This document shows, in pieces, positions 15,039-22,649 of a stretch of DNA of 28,893 nt. This DNA comes from Scatomorpha merdigallinarum (GTDB lineage Bacteria > Bacillota > Clostridia > Oscillospirales > Oscillospiraceae). The notes under the pieces were generated by a model. It was not told where the DNA came from, made no database searches, and worked only from the letters and a program-made list of their open reading frames with translations. The stretch spans positions 1 to 28,893 of the forward strand of contig DVJA01000066.1 in assembly GCA_018710885.1 (NCBI GenBank), read 5' to 3'. The translations under genes and the position numbers were made by a program. Positions within the stretch are counted from its first letter, which is position 1, and each line of letters opens with the position of its first letter.

Positions 15039-16112
15039 TTACGAACGGACTTCGAGCCAGAGCTCCTCCATGAGCTGCGTGGCCTCGGTGCTCAGCGCGC
15101 CGAAGGCCTCGCCGCGTGCGAGGGTCTCCTCGTCGGGATAGGCAATGGGGCTGTTCGCCATCTCGGGATCCATGTACTCCTTGGCGGCAGAAACGGGTGT
15201 GCCGTAGCCGATGTAGTCCATGTTGCCGCCGCTTATCTCAGGTTCGCACAGGAAGTTGATGAAGAGCTCGGCTTCCTCCTTGTGCTCGGCGTTGGCGGGT
15301 ATGCACATGGCGTCGATGAACACGTTGAAGGTCTGGTCCTCGGGCAGATAGAAGGCGAGGTCGGGGTTCTCATCTATCATGAGCATGCAGTCGCCGGCGT
15401 AGTAGACGCCTATCCAGGCCTCCTCGTTGTCCATGAGGTCGTAGATGTTGTCCATGGCGTATTCCTGCACGAGGGGCTTCTGCTCTATGAGCAGGTCGGC
15501 CGCAGCGCGCAGCTCGTCAGGGTCCTCGGTGTTGAGACTGTAGCCCAGCATGGCCTCGGCAATAGCGAAGGAGTCGCGCGGGTTGGAGAACATGACGATC
15601 TTGCCCGCGTACTTTTCGTTCCAAAGCAGATCCCAGTTGCCGACGTCCTCGGGGTCAACGTACTTGGTGTTGTAGATGATGCCCACGGTGCCCCAGGTGT
15701 AGGGGACGGAATACTCATTGTTGGGATCGTAGGCCTGGTTCTTGAAGCTGTCGTCAACCAGCTCGTAGTTCGGGATGTTGTCGAAGTTGAGCGGGAGGAG
15801 CATGTCCTCATCTATCATGCGGGCTATCATGTAGTCCGAGGGGATAATGACGTCGTAGCTTTGGCCGCCGTTCTTCAGACGGGTGTAGAGGCTCTCATTG
15901 TCCTCATAAGTGGTGTAGTTGACGTCGATGTAGGGATACTTTTCCTCGAAAAGCTCGACGACGTTGATGTAGCCGTCCTCGCCCTCGGCGATGTTCATAC
16001 CCCAGTTGTAGACGTTGAGTGTCACCTGGTCGTCGCTCCCGCCGCAGCCGCTCAGGGCCGCCATGGAGAACGCCAGGACGAAGACAAGTACAATGGATAC
16101 AACCTTTTTCAA
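15039..16112 (-). CDS. potD: Spermidine/putrescine ABC transporter substrate-binding lipoprotein PotD
   Basis: 357 residues from TTG at 16110-16112, with AAAGGGG upstream. A KKVVSIVLVFVLAFSMAALSGC signal carries the lipobox LSGC (C23). The mature protein follows the PotD/PotF fold: LNVYNWGMNI, NYTTYEDNESLYTRLKNGGQSYDVIIPSDYM, PYTWGTVGIIYN, GVYYAGDCMLMIDENPDLAFYLP and DAMCIPANAEHKEEAELFINFL. It delivers polyamine to PotBC. An in-frame extension to 16337 exists but lacks a start with a ribosome binding site and would bury the signal peptide. It is separated from potC by 217 bp, unlike the overlapping potABC genes, so it may have additional regulation. Confidence 0.95.
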   Translation of the reverse strand: MKKVVSIVLVFVLAFSMAALSGCGGSDDQVTLNVYNWGMNIAEGEDGYINVVELFEEKYPYIDVNYTTYEDNESLYTRLKNGGQSYDVIIPSDYMIARMIDEDMLLPLNFDNIPNYELVDDSFKNQAYDPNNEYSVPYTWGTVGIIYNTKYVDPEDVGNWDLLWNEKYAGKIVMFSNPRDSFAIAEAMLGYSLNTEDPDELRAAADLLIEQKPLVQEYAMDNIYDLMDNEEAWIGVYYAGDCMLMIDENPDLAFYLPEDQTFNVFIDAMCIPANAEHKEEAELFINFLCEPEISGGNMDYIGYGTPVSAAKEYMDPEMANSPIAYPDEETLARGEAFGALSTEATQLMEELWLEVRS

Positions 16113-16329
16113 TTTTTTGTCCCCTTTCTTTTTTAGACCAAATCCGGCGGGACGTTCAACACCGTTCAATTCTACTGATGCGGGCGTCTGCTGCGTTTTG
16201 CTCCCTTGACGGGCACAAAGCCCACCTGCGCTCACAAAGCCTTGCATCCACCTCACCTCGGCGAATTGCCCGGCATTGTCTGCCCTCCGAAATAGGTCTA
16301 TGATGTTTGTTTGTCTTACGGGTTTTTGT
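16113..16329 (-). other. potC-potD spacer
   Basis: A 217-bp gap inside an otherwise overlapping operon. On the minus strand it shows TTGAAC, 18 nt and TAAAAA shortly before potD, a weak internal promoter candidate. GGAGGGCAGACAATG would start a seven-codon ORF (MPGNSPR). The potD frame is open through the entire spacer. No stable terminator is seen. Confidence 0.35.
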
Positions 16330-17145
16330 TTACGCACCTTTGACGCGGCGCTTCTGCTTGCTCTCGTCGCGCGCCTGTATGACGTTCATGAGTATCATGA
16401 CCACGAGTATCACGAAGAACATGAGCGTGAACATGGCGTAGAACTTGGGCGGCATCTGCTTGCGCGTATTGGTGTATATCTCCACGGGCAGCGTGACAAA
16501 ACTGTTGCCGTAGACGAAGTAGGAAATCACGAAGTCGTCGAGACTCATCGTGAAGGCCATGATGGCGCCGGAGATGATACCGGGCCAGAGCTCGGGCAGC
16601 ACGACCTTGAAGAAGCCCTGCACCGGCGTGCAGCCGAGGTCCTGCGCCGCGTCCATGAGCTGGTTGTCCATCTGCCGCAGCTTGGGCATGACGGAGAGTA
16701 TGACATAGGGCAGGTTAAATGTGACATGCGCTATGAGCAGTGTGGTAAAGCCGAGGACGTTTTCCGTGTGCAGTAGGCCCCGCCCCACAAAGACAAAGAG
16801 CAGAGAGAGGCTGACACCGGTGACAATCTCCGGGTTCACAAGCGGGATGTTGGTGACGGTCATGACGAGGCTGCGTATGCGCCCGCGCATGGAGTGTATG
16901 CCGACGGCGGCGAAAGTGCCGATGAGTGTGGCAAGCAGCGCAGAGCTCACGGCCAGTATCACACTGTTGAGCAGCAGCGCCAGCGAGTCGGTATCGCGGA
17001 AGAGCGTGACATAGTTGCTCAGAGTGAAGCCCTCAAATTCGCTCAGGTCGCGCCCGTCGTTGAAGGAGCCCACGAAGAGCACTATCATCGGCAGATAGAG
17101 GAAGAGATAGACGATGACCGTCCAGACCTTGCCGAGACGTTTCAT
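16330..17145 (-). CDS. potC: Spermidine/putrescine ABC transporter permease PotC
   Basis: 271 residues with six predicted membrane helices, starting VWTVIVYLFLYLPMIVLFVGSF. The EAA loop that docks on the ATPase reads MDAAQDLGCTPVQGFFKVVLPELWPG, followed by AFTMSLDDFVISYFVYG, the standard PotC signature. It forms a heterodimer with PotB. The start codon overlaps the potB stop by 4 bp. The C-terminus is short and basic (KQKRRVKGA). Confidence 0.95.
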   Translation of the reverse strand: MKRLGKVWTVIVYLFLYLPMIVLFVGSFNDGRDLSEFEGFTLSNYVTLFRDTDSLALLLNSVILAVSSALLATLIGTFAAVGIHSMRGRIRSLVMTVTNIPLVNPEIVTGVSLSLLFVFVGRGLLHTENVLGFTTLLIAHVTFNLPYVILSVMPKLRQMDNQLMDAAQDLGCTPVQGFFKVVLPELWPGIISGAIMAFTMSLDDFVISYFVYGNSFVTLPVEIYTNTRKQMPPKFYAMFTLMFFVILVVMILMNVIQARDESKQKRRVKGA

Positions 17146-17948
17146 ATCGTCGTCACCTCCTCGTCTCCGGTGAACTTGTTCATAAGTCCAATTGAAATAA
17201 AGACAATGACCATCAGAAGCAGGCTCATAGCCGCGCCCAGATAGGGGTTCTGCGCGCTTTTGAACTGGCGTTCGACTATGTCACCGATAAGCACGTCGCT
17301 GGTCGAGCCGAGTTTCTGCGAGATGTAGAAGGTGCTCACCGCCGGGACGAACACCATCGTGATGCCGGAGACTATGCCGGGCAGGCTCAGCGGGAGGATG
17401 ACGCGCCGGAAGGTCTGCACGCTGTCGCAGCCGAGATCCTGCGCGGCCTCTATCAGGCGCGGGTCGAGCTTCACGATGACCGTGTAGAGCGGCATTATCA
17501 TGTAGGGCAGATAGTTGTACACCATGCCCATGATCACGCTGCCGGCGTTGCGTATCAGCGGCAGCGGGCCGACGCCGAAAAAGCCGAGGAAAGTATTTAT
17601 GAGTCCGGTGTCGCGCAGCAGAGCGACCCAGGCCAGGGTGCGCAGCAGGAAGCTCATGCACATGGGCAGCATGACCAGCAGGTAGAGTATCCTCTGCGCA
17701 CTGGCTCCGGTCTGCGCTATGACATACGCAACGGGGTAGCCCATGATCAGGCAGATAACGCAGGCGGCAATCGCGTAGCCCACGCTGCGCAGGAAAGTCG
17801 GCCAATACGTGGCCGCGTTGGCCAGGTTCTCAAGCGTGAACTCTCCGGCGCTGTTTGTGAAGGCGTAGTAGGCCACAACGGCCAGCGGGACAATGGTGAA
17901 TATTACCATCCAGAGAATGTAGGGCGAAGCCAGCGCTTTACTCTTCAT
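17142..17948 (-). CDS. potB: Spermidine/putrescine ABC transporter permease PotB
   Basis: 268 residues with six predicted helices. It opens SPYILWMVIFTIVPLAVVAYYAF and contains MGYPVAYVIAQTGASAQRIL and the EAA loop EAAQDLGCDSVQTFRRVILPLSLPG. PotB-type ATPase docking and length are normal. It overlaps potA by 11 bp upstream and potC by 4 bp downstream, as expected for a stoichiometric complex. Confidence 0.94.
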   Translation of the reverse strand: MKSKALASPYILWMVIFTIVPLAVVAYYAFTNSAGEFTLENLANAATYWPTFLRSVGYAIAACVICLIMGYPVAYVIAQTGASAQRILYLLVMLPMCMSFLLRTLAWVALLRDTGLINTFLGFFGVGPLPLIRNAGSVIMGMVYNYLPYMIMPLYTVIVKLDPRLIEAAQDLGCDSVQTFRRVILPLSLPGIVSGITMVFVPAVSTFYISQKLGSTSDVLIGDIVERQFKSAQNPYLGAAMSLLLMVIVFISIGLMNKFTGDEEVTTI

Positions 17949-19095
17949 TGTTCAGCGCCTCCTCGACCGTCTCCTCCCCTCCGATGACCGCGTCGGGGTC
18001 GTTTATCTCGTCGTACTCGGCGCTGTAGGAGCTGTAGTCGCCGAACATGCCGGAGTACTCGCTCTTGTGCATGACGTGTATGTCGTCGGGCGTGAGCTTG
18101 ATGCCGATGTACTCGCCGGGCTGGTGCAGGTCCGTGGTCTGTATGAGCCACTTGAAGCCCTTGAAATCGACTATGGTGTCGTAATGTACGCCTTTGAAGG
18201 TCACGCTCGTGACCGTGCCGCAGAGGTGCCCGCTGTCGGCGGGGACTATGTCCACGTCCTCGGGGCGTATGACGACGTCTACCGGCTCGTCGGGGGCGAA
18301 GCCTTTATCAAGGCAGCGGAACTTGCGGCCGAAGAATTCGACCACGTAGTCGGAGCGCATGATGCCGTCGAGGATGTTGCTCTCGCCGATGAAGTCCGCG
18401 ACGAAGGCGTTCTTCGGCTCGTTGTAGATGTCCTCGGGCGTGCCTATCTGCTGTATGCGGCCCTTGTCCATTACGACCACGGTGTCGCTCATGGCGAGCG
18501 CCTCTTCCTGGTCGTGCGTTACATATATAAAAGTGATGCCCAGCTGTTGCTGTATGCGCTTTAGCTCGTTCTGCATGTCCTTGCGAAGGCGCAAGTCCAG
18601 AGCGCCCAGCGGTTCGTCGAGCAGCAGTACCTTCGGCCGGTTCACAAGCGCGCGGGCTATGGCCACACGCTGCTGCTGGCCGCCGGAGAGCTGGTCCGGT
18701 TTTCGCTTTTCAAAGCCCTTCAGCGAGACGATTTCGAGCATTTCCGTGACGCGCTCGTCTATTTCTTTCGCCGGGACTTTGGCTATACGCAGGCCAAAAG
18801 CGATGTTCTCGTACACATTCAGGTGGGGGAAGAGCGCGTACTTCTGGAACACCGTGTTTACCCTGCGTTTGTGGGGCGGGACATCATTAATCCTCACACC
18901 GTCGAAGAGCACGTCGCCGCTCGTCGGCTGTAGGAAGCCGCCGATTATACGCAAAGTGGTCGTCTTGCCGCAGCCCGAAGGGCCCAGCAGTGTGAGGAAT
19001 TCACTGTCGTTGAAATAAATGTTAATCGAATCGAGGACGGTCTCGCCGTCAAAATCCATCCGGCAATTTACCAGCCGTATGAGCTCTTTGGACAT
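17938..19095 (-). CDS. potA: Spermidine/putrescine ABC transporter ATP-binding protein PotA
   Basis: 385 residues from ATG at 19093-19095, with GGGGGAGG four nt upstream. Walker A GPSGCGKTT (38-46), Q-loop FQKYALFPH (about 83-91), signature LSGGQQQR (136-143), Walker B VLLLDEP (156-162) and the H-loop VTHDQEEALAMSD are complete. The C-terminal TOBE region (VVIRPEDVDIVPADS...GTVTSVTFKGVHYD) is typical of polyamine and CUT1-type ATPases. An unusually acidic, tyrosine-rich tail follows (YSSYSAEYDEINDPD...). The in-frame extension to 19251 contains plausible codons but no ribosome binding site and lies in the structured leader. Confidence 0.95.
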   Translation of the reverse strand: MSKELIRLVNCRMDFDGETVLDSINIYFNDSEFLTLLGPSGCGKTTTLRIIGGFLQPTSGDVLFDGVRINDVPPHKRRVNTVFQKYALFPHLNVYENIAFGLRIAKVPAKEIDERVTEMLEIVSLKGFEKRKPDQLSGGQQQRVAIARALVNRPKVLLLDEPLGALDLRLRKDMQNELKRIQQQLGITFIYVTHDQEEALAMSDTVVVMDKGRIQQIGTPEDIYNEPKNAFVADFIGESNILDGIMRSDYVVEFFGRKFRCLDKGFAPDEPVDVVIRPEDVDIVPADSGHLCGTVTSVTFKGVHYDTIVDFKGFKWLIQTTDLHQPGEYIGIKLTPDDIHVMHKSEYSGMFGDYSSYSAEYDEINDPDAVIGGEETVEEALNNEE

Positions 19096-19409
19096 TATCC
19101 TCCCCCTCTTTTGGTTTGGCGGCCGCTCCGATGACGGGGCGCGGCGGCTGGACGGAATATTTTCCGTATGGCTTCGTGGGCGCCGCTTGAAATACACAAA
19201 GTATTCCTGCGGAGTTTCCACTTCCCTAGAACGAAAAATCTGTTCGCCCATGCATCCGCTGCCGTCTTATGAACGGATACCTGAATGATTCTTAATCTGC
19301 CCTTAATACATCAAATATCGGGAAAGCCCCCTCTCAGATGGCACGGATGATTACGGCTCCTAACACATAATAACCCTGCCGCCTGAGAGGGGGCTCTCTG
19401 ACAGATTAC
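19096..19409 (-). other. 5' leader of potABCD mRNA, about 310 nt, structured
   Basis: The predicted start at about 19409 leaves a long untranslated leader. It opens with a 71-nt rod hairpin (19325-19395), followed by several smaller hairpins, including ACGGAA/TTCCGT (19152-19167) and ATCCG/CGGAT near 19252-19276. No known riboswitch consensus is recognised. Leader length and structure are consistent with cis-regulation of polyamine uptake, but no ligand can be named. Confidence 0.5.
19325..19395 (-). promoter_or_regulatory. 71-nt long hairpin at the 5' end of the potABCD transcript
   Basis: AGCCCCCTCTCAG and CTGAGAGGGGGCT pair over 13 bp. Inward, after a GC/AT internal loop, GGCA/TGCC and then GGGTTATTA/TAATCATCC continue the rod, leaving a 14-nt apical loop. 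It begins about 14 nt after the predicted transcription start. Only a short T-run follows, so it looks more like a regulatory or stability element than a terminator. Confidence 0.6.
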
Positions 19410-19415
19410 AACTGA

Positions 19416-19444
19416 ATAATACATATAATGCAGGCGTTTGTCAA
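19416..19444 (-). promoter_or_regulatory. potABCD promoter
   Basis: Minus strand TTGACA (19439-19444), a 17-nt spacer and TATTAT (19416-19421). The -35 abuts the stop codon of the upstream RluA gene. Confidence 0.75.
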
Positions 19445-20416
19445 TCAAAAAATTTGCCCGGGGAAATATTTATTGACAAAGCCGACATTTTGAACTTTGA
19501 AACTGGTCCCTTTGAGGTAATTTAACGCTCCGGCGTCGGTTTGAAAGTCGAAATCAACGCGGTAGGAGTACAAAAGCTGGCCGGATTCCTCGTGCTCGGC
19601 CCGGTTGCGTTTGCCGTTGCCGTACTTGCCGTCGCCGAGGAGGGGCGTGCCCGCCGCGGCCATCTGCGCGCGTATCTGGTGGGTGCGGCCGGTGCCCAGC
19701 CGGCACTCGACCAGCGAGAGCCCGCCGCGGCTCGCCAGCGTCTTGTAGTACGTCACCGCCGTGCGCGCGCCGGGTTCCGGCTTCGGGCGCACGTACACGC
19801 GGTTTTTCGCCGCGTCCTTGAAGATAAAGCCCTCCAGTTTGCCCTCGGGCGGCTTCGGGCGGCCCGAGACCACACACAGGTAGTACTTCTCTATCTCCCG
19901 CGCCGCAATTTTCTCGTTCATCACGCGCAGAGCCTCGGCGTTTTTGGCCGCGATGACTATGCCGCCGGTGTTGCGGTCTATGCGGTTGCACAGCGCGGGG
20001 GCAAAGGCGTTCTCAGCGCGCGGGTTCCACTCGCCATTCTGGTAAGCATATGCCTGGACGTGAGCGATGAGCGTGTTGTAGTCCCACTTGCCAGCACTGT
20101 GGCACAGCACGCCCGGCTTCTTGTCGCACAGTATTATGTTCTCGTCCTCATAGACGATGTCGAGCTTTGGCGCGCCGACCTTCAGATACGAGTTTTCCTC
20201 GCGCGGCGGCTCGAAGAACTCGTCGTTTATGTAGAGGCTCAGCACGTCGCCTACCTGCACGCGCGCGTCGCGTTTTGCGCCCTTGCCGTTGAGCTTTATG
20301 CGCTTGAGCCGGATATACTTTTGCAGCAGGCTCTCCGGCAGCAGCGGCACGGCCTTGCCCACAAAGCGGTCAAGCCTCTGGTTCGCATCGTTCTTTCCTA
20401 CGGTAATCTCTTTCAT
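19445..20416 (-). CDS. RluA-family pseudouridine synthase with S4 domain
   Basis: 323 residues from ATG at 20414-20416. An N-terminal S4 RNA-binding domain (NQRLDRFVGKAVPLLPESLLQKYIRLKRIKLNG, about 12-45) precedes the catalytic domain, where D147 in ALCNRIDRNTGG is the nucleophile. CRLGTGRTHQIRAQMAAAG and LLYSYRVDF follow. It is closest to the RluC/RluA-like group; the exact target is unknown. No good ribosome binding site precedes the ATG, and the predicted promoter would start transcription at the ATG itself. It is distinct from the 6601-7485 synthase, so the organism carries at least two. Confidence 0.92.
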   Translation of the reverse strand: MKEITVGKNDANQRLDRFVGKAVPLLPESLLQKYIRLKRIKLNGKGAKRDARVQVGDVLSLYINDEFFEPPREENSYLKVGAPKLDIVYEDENIILCDKKPGVLCHSAGKWDYNTLIAHVQAYAYQNGEWNPRAENAFAPALCNRIDRNTGGIVIAAKNAEALRVMNEKIAAREIEKYYLCVVSGRPKPPEGKLEGFIFKDAAKNRVYVRPKPEPGARTAVTYYKTLASRGGLSLVECRLGTGRTHQIRAQMAAAGTPLLGDGKYGNGKRNRAEHEESGQLLYSYRVDFDFQTDAGALNYLKGTSFKVQNVGFVNKYFPGQIF

Positions 20417-20422
20417 AAGCCG

Positions 20423-20451
20423 ATTATCCCCTACTCCGGGAGGAATGTCAA
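20423..20451 (-). promoter_or_regulatory. Promoter predicting a leaderless mRNA
   Basis: Minus strand TTGACA (20446-20451), a 17-nt spacer and GATAAT (20423-20428). Counting 7 nt from the end of the -10 puts +1 at about 20416, the first base of the RluA-type ATG. Confidence 0.65.
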
Positions 20452-20494
20452 GCGCTGGAGCGCAATATTTGCCCTGTACTTTTCTCAGGCCCTG

Positions 20495-20503
20495 TGTTAA
20501 GAT
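20495..20503 (+). promoter_or_regulatory. Extended -10 promoter of the SLH protein gene
   Basis: TGT followed by TAAGAT (20498-20503), with no convincing -35. It would start transcription just before two perfect palindromes. Confidence 0.4.
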
Positions 20504-20514
20504 GTAAAGCAAGT

Positions 20515-20534
20515 AAAAGTGGACGTCCACTTTT
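20515..20534. repeat. Perfect 20-nt palindrome
   Basis: AAAAGTGGACGTCCACTTTT is exactly self-complementary. It lies between the predicted start and the ribosome binding site of the SLH gene, and abuts a second palindrome. Confidence 0.9.
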
Positions 20535-20555
20535 GTCATTCCCGCGGGAATGACA
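20534..20555. repeat. Perfect 22-nt palindrome
   Basis: Each half reads TGTCATTCCCG and the other is its exact complement. It shares one T with the preceding palindrome. The core TCATTCCCGCGGGAATGA resembles short dispersed repeats of other bacteria; its role here is operator, 5' stabiliser or repeat remnant. Confidence 0.9.
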
Positions 20556-20582
20556 ATGCGATTTAAAAAGGGAGGAAAACAT

Positions 20583-22508
20583 ATGAAGAAGCGAATTGGT
20601 ATACTGCTCGCGTTCGTGCTGTGTGCATGCGCGCTGTGTATGGGTGCACTGGCAGATGATGATGGTACAATAACAGTAGGTGGTACGTGGACAGATGGCA
20701 TATTTTTTGACGAAAATACGGTATATGCCATTACCGACGAGGATGGTACGGTAAATACTGACGGAGCGAGTGAAGAAAACTACAACATATACTGGAATGA
20801 CGCCACGTCTACCCTCACTTTGAGGAATGCGAATATAGAGGGAAATTATAACAACAGAGGAATTATACACTCATTAAAGAGCAGCATTACGATTGTACTT
20901 GAAGGCGAGAACAACATCACGTCGGGATATTTTAGTAGTATCTATGCCTATGGTGGAGTGACGATAACAGGAGACGGCACATTGTCGATAACGGCAAGTA
21001 ATATAGGTATACGGGCGGGAGACGTTGTAATTAATGGCACGACCATCAATATAAAGGCTCCAAGCGGCTACGGAATTTATGCCACTACAGATAACAAAGG
21101 GGATGGCAATGTTACCATAAATGACTCACAAGTTGAAATTGAGAGCGGATCCTTTGGTATTTACTCAGGAGACGATAGGTCTGCTCCTTCAGGAGACGAT
21201 ACAGGTAACACCAGCATTTCTAATAGCACGGTTGTAATTAATTTGGTTAGCAATACGAATGCAATGCTCACGAATGGTGGAGGAATCAACATTGAAGGCT
21301 CCAGTGTAGAAATAAACCAAACAGTTGAAGGCTATTATCCACCGGTGTATAGCAGTGAAAGTGTATCTATTTCTGGTGGCAGCGAGGTAAACATACACAA
21401 TGCTGAGGGCATTTCAATACAGTCAGAAGTGAATATAGAAGTAGACGGCTCTACAGTGTCTGCTGACGGTGGGCTTTACACACTGGGAACAATAACGGTA
21501 TCACCTGTGATCGGCGCAATGATAGATATAAAAGTAGGGCCTGACCAGGGGCACTATCTCGATTCCCCTTACAGTGAAAAGGTTGTTTTTTCCGGGAGCG
21601 AAATAAATGGTTTATACTACACTTATGTCGAAATTAAGCCGCACACTCACACCGGAGAGATAGTGTGGAGCGTTACGTCCTCCACCCACAAGGGCTATTA
21701 CGACTGCTGCGGGACCGAGGTTCCCGAGGGCGAGCATGTTTTTGACCGTGGCGTCTGCACCGTCTGCGGGTATAAGCGACCGGTGAATCTCCCCGACCCG
21801 CACTACATAGCGCTCGCCGTCTCCGACGGCGGTGAGGCTACGCTGAGCCTCACAAACGCTTCCGCAGGCGCTACTATCACCGTCACCGCCACGCCAGACG
21901 AGGGCTATGAGCTAGACTATATCACGGTGGACGGCGAGAGGATAGACGGCACGACGTTCACCATGCCCGACCACGATGTCGCCGTGAGGGTGTACTTCGC
22001 TCCTGCGGGAGAAACGCTGCCGTTCACCGACGTGAACAGCGTAGACTGGTTCTATGGTTACGTCGAGTACGTCTACGCCAGCGGCCTGATGGACGGCATG
22101 AGCGATACGCAGTTTGACCCCAACGGCGGCATGTCCCGCGCGATGGTGTGGGCTATACTGGCCCGCATGGACGGCGAGGCGGTGACCGGCGCGAACTGGG
22201 CCGAGACGGCGCGTGAGTGGGCGATGGCGAACGGCGTGAGCGACGGCGAGGATGCCAACGGCTATGTGACGCGTGAGCAGCTTGCGACGATGCTGTGGCG
22301 CTACGCGGGCGAGCCTGAGAGCGAGTACTCGCTGAGCGCGTACACGGACGCGGGCAGCGTCAGTGACTACGCGGCCACGGCGATGGCCTGGGCGGTCGAG
22401 CATGGCATCATCACGGGCGTGACCGACGCTACGCTGGAGCCGCAGGGCACAGCGACGAGAGCGCAGTGCGCCGCGATGCTCATGCGGTTCGTGGAACTGG
22501 GCGAGTAA
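20583..22508 (+). CDS. Secreted SLH-domain surface protein with beta-helix-like N-terminal region
   Basis: 641 residues from ATG 20583 (GGGAGG 7 nt upstream). A signal peptide (KKRIGILLAFVLCACALCMGALA, cleavage after A24) is followed by about 330 residues of short repeated beta-strand units (GGVTITGDGTLSITASNIGI; NGTTINIKAPSGYGI; VSISGGSEVNIHNAEGI) typical of a right-handed parallel beta helix or carbohydrate-binding region. Next come an HTHTGE...CTVCGYKRP metal-ligand-like segment, an InlB-B/FIVAR-like bacterial repeat (GGEATLSLTNASAGATITVTATPDEGYEL; FTMPDHDVAVRVYF), and three SLH repeats (FTDVNSVDWFYGYV...; REWAMANGVSDGED...; YTDAGSVSDYAATAMAWAVEHGIITG) that attach to the cell-wall polymer. 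Base composition changes sharply near 21650. The ligand is unknown. Confidence 0.9.
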   Translation: MKKRIGILLAFVLCACALCMGALADDDGTITVGGTWTDGIFFDENTVYAITDEDGTVNTDGASEENYNIYWNDATSTLTLRNANIEGNYNNRGIIHSLKSSITIVLEGENNITSGYFSSIYAYGGVTITGDGTLSITASNIGIRAGDVVINGTTINIKAPSGYGIYATTDNKGDGNVTINDSQVEIESGSFGIYSGDDRSAPSGDDTGNTSISNSTVVINLVSNTNAMLTNGGGINIEGSSVEINQTVEGYYPPVYSSESVSISGGSEVNIHNAEGISIQSEVNIEVDGSTVSADGGLYTLGTITVSPVIGAMIDIKVGPDQGHYLDSPYSEKVVFSGSEINGLYYTYVEIKPHTHTGEIVWSVTSSTHKGYYDCCGTEVPEGEHVFDRGVCTVCGYKRPVNLPDPHYIALAVSDGGEATLSLTNASAGATITVTATPDEGYELDYITVDGERIDGTTFTMPDHDVAVRVYFAPAGETLPFTDVNSVDWFYGYVEYVYASGLMDGMSDTQFDPNGGMSRAMVWAILARMDGEAVTGANWAETAREWAMANGVSDGEDANGYVTREQLATMLWRYAGEPESEYSLSAYTDAGSVSDYAATAMAWAVEHGIITGVTDATLEPQGTATRAQCAAMLMRFVELGE

Positions 22509-22529
22509 ACCTGTAAAGAACTGAAAAAT

Positions 22530-22562
22530 AAATGCGCACGGGCCCCAAGTCCGTGCGCATTT
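22530..22562 (+). terminator. Hairpin after the SLH gene
   Basis: AAATGCGCACGG and CCGTGCGCATTT pair over 12 bp with a 9-nt loop. The following T-run is short (GCGCGGTTT after ATTT), so termination may be partial. Confidence 0.65.
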
Positions 22563-22586
22563 GCGCGGTTTATAAATAAAATCCTG

Positions 22587-22615
22587 TTGACATTGTCCGC
22601 GTAATCAATTATAAT
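22587..22615 (+). promoter_or_regulatory. Consensus promoter of the DUF177-rpmF unit
   Basis: Perfect TTGACA (22587-22592), a 17-nt spacer and perfect TATAAT (22610-22615); expected for a highly expressed ribosomal protein gene. Confidence 0.9.
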
Positions 22616-22649
22616 ACCAAGGCTAGACCACAGCCGTAGGAGGTGTGTT

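Noticed and set aside
15021..16136. 371-codon plus-strand frame
   Set aside because: Antisense shadow of potD; low-complexity Val/His-rich product and no ribosome binding site.
19096..19251. N-terminal extension of PotA (MGEQIFRSREVETPQ...)
   Set aside because: In frame and protein-like, but without a ribosome binding site, in a structured leader, and absent from the PotA family; GGGGGAGG before 19095 decides the start.
19325..19395. Glycine or TPP riboswitch (CTCTCAGGC, CTGAGAG)
   Set aside because: Isolated resemblances only; the two-domain glycine layout and the TPP core are missing, and the segment folds as one rod hairpin.
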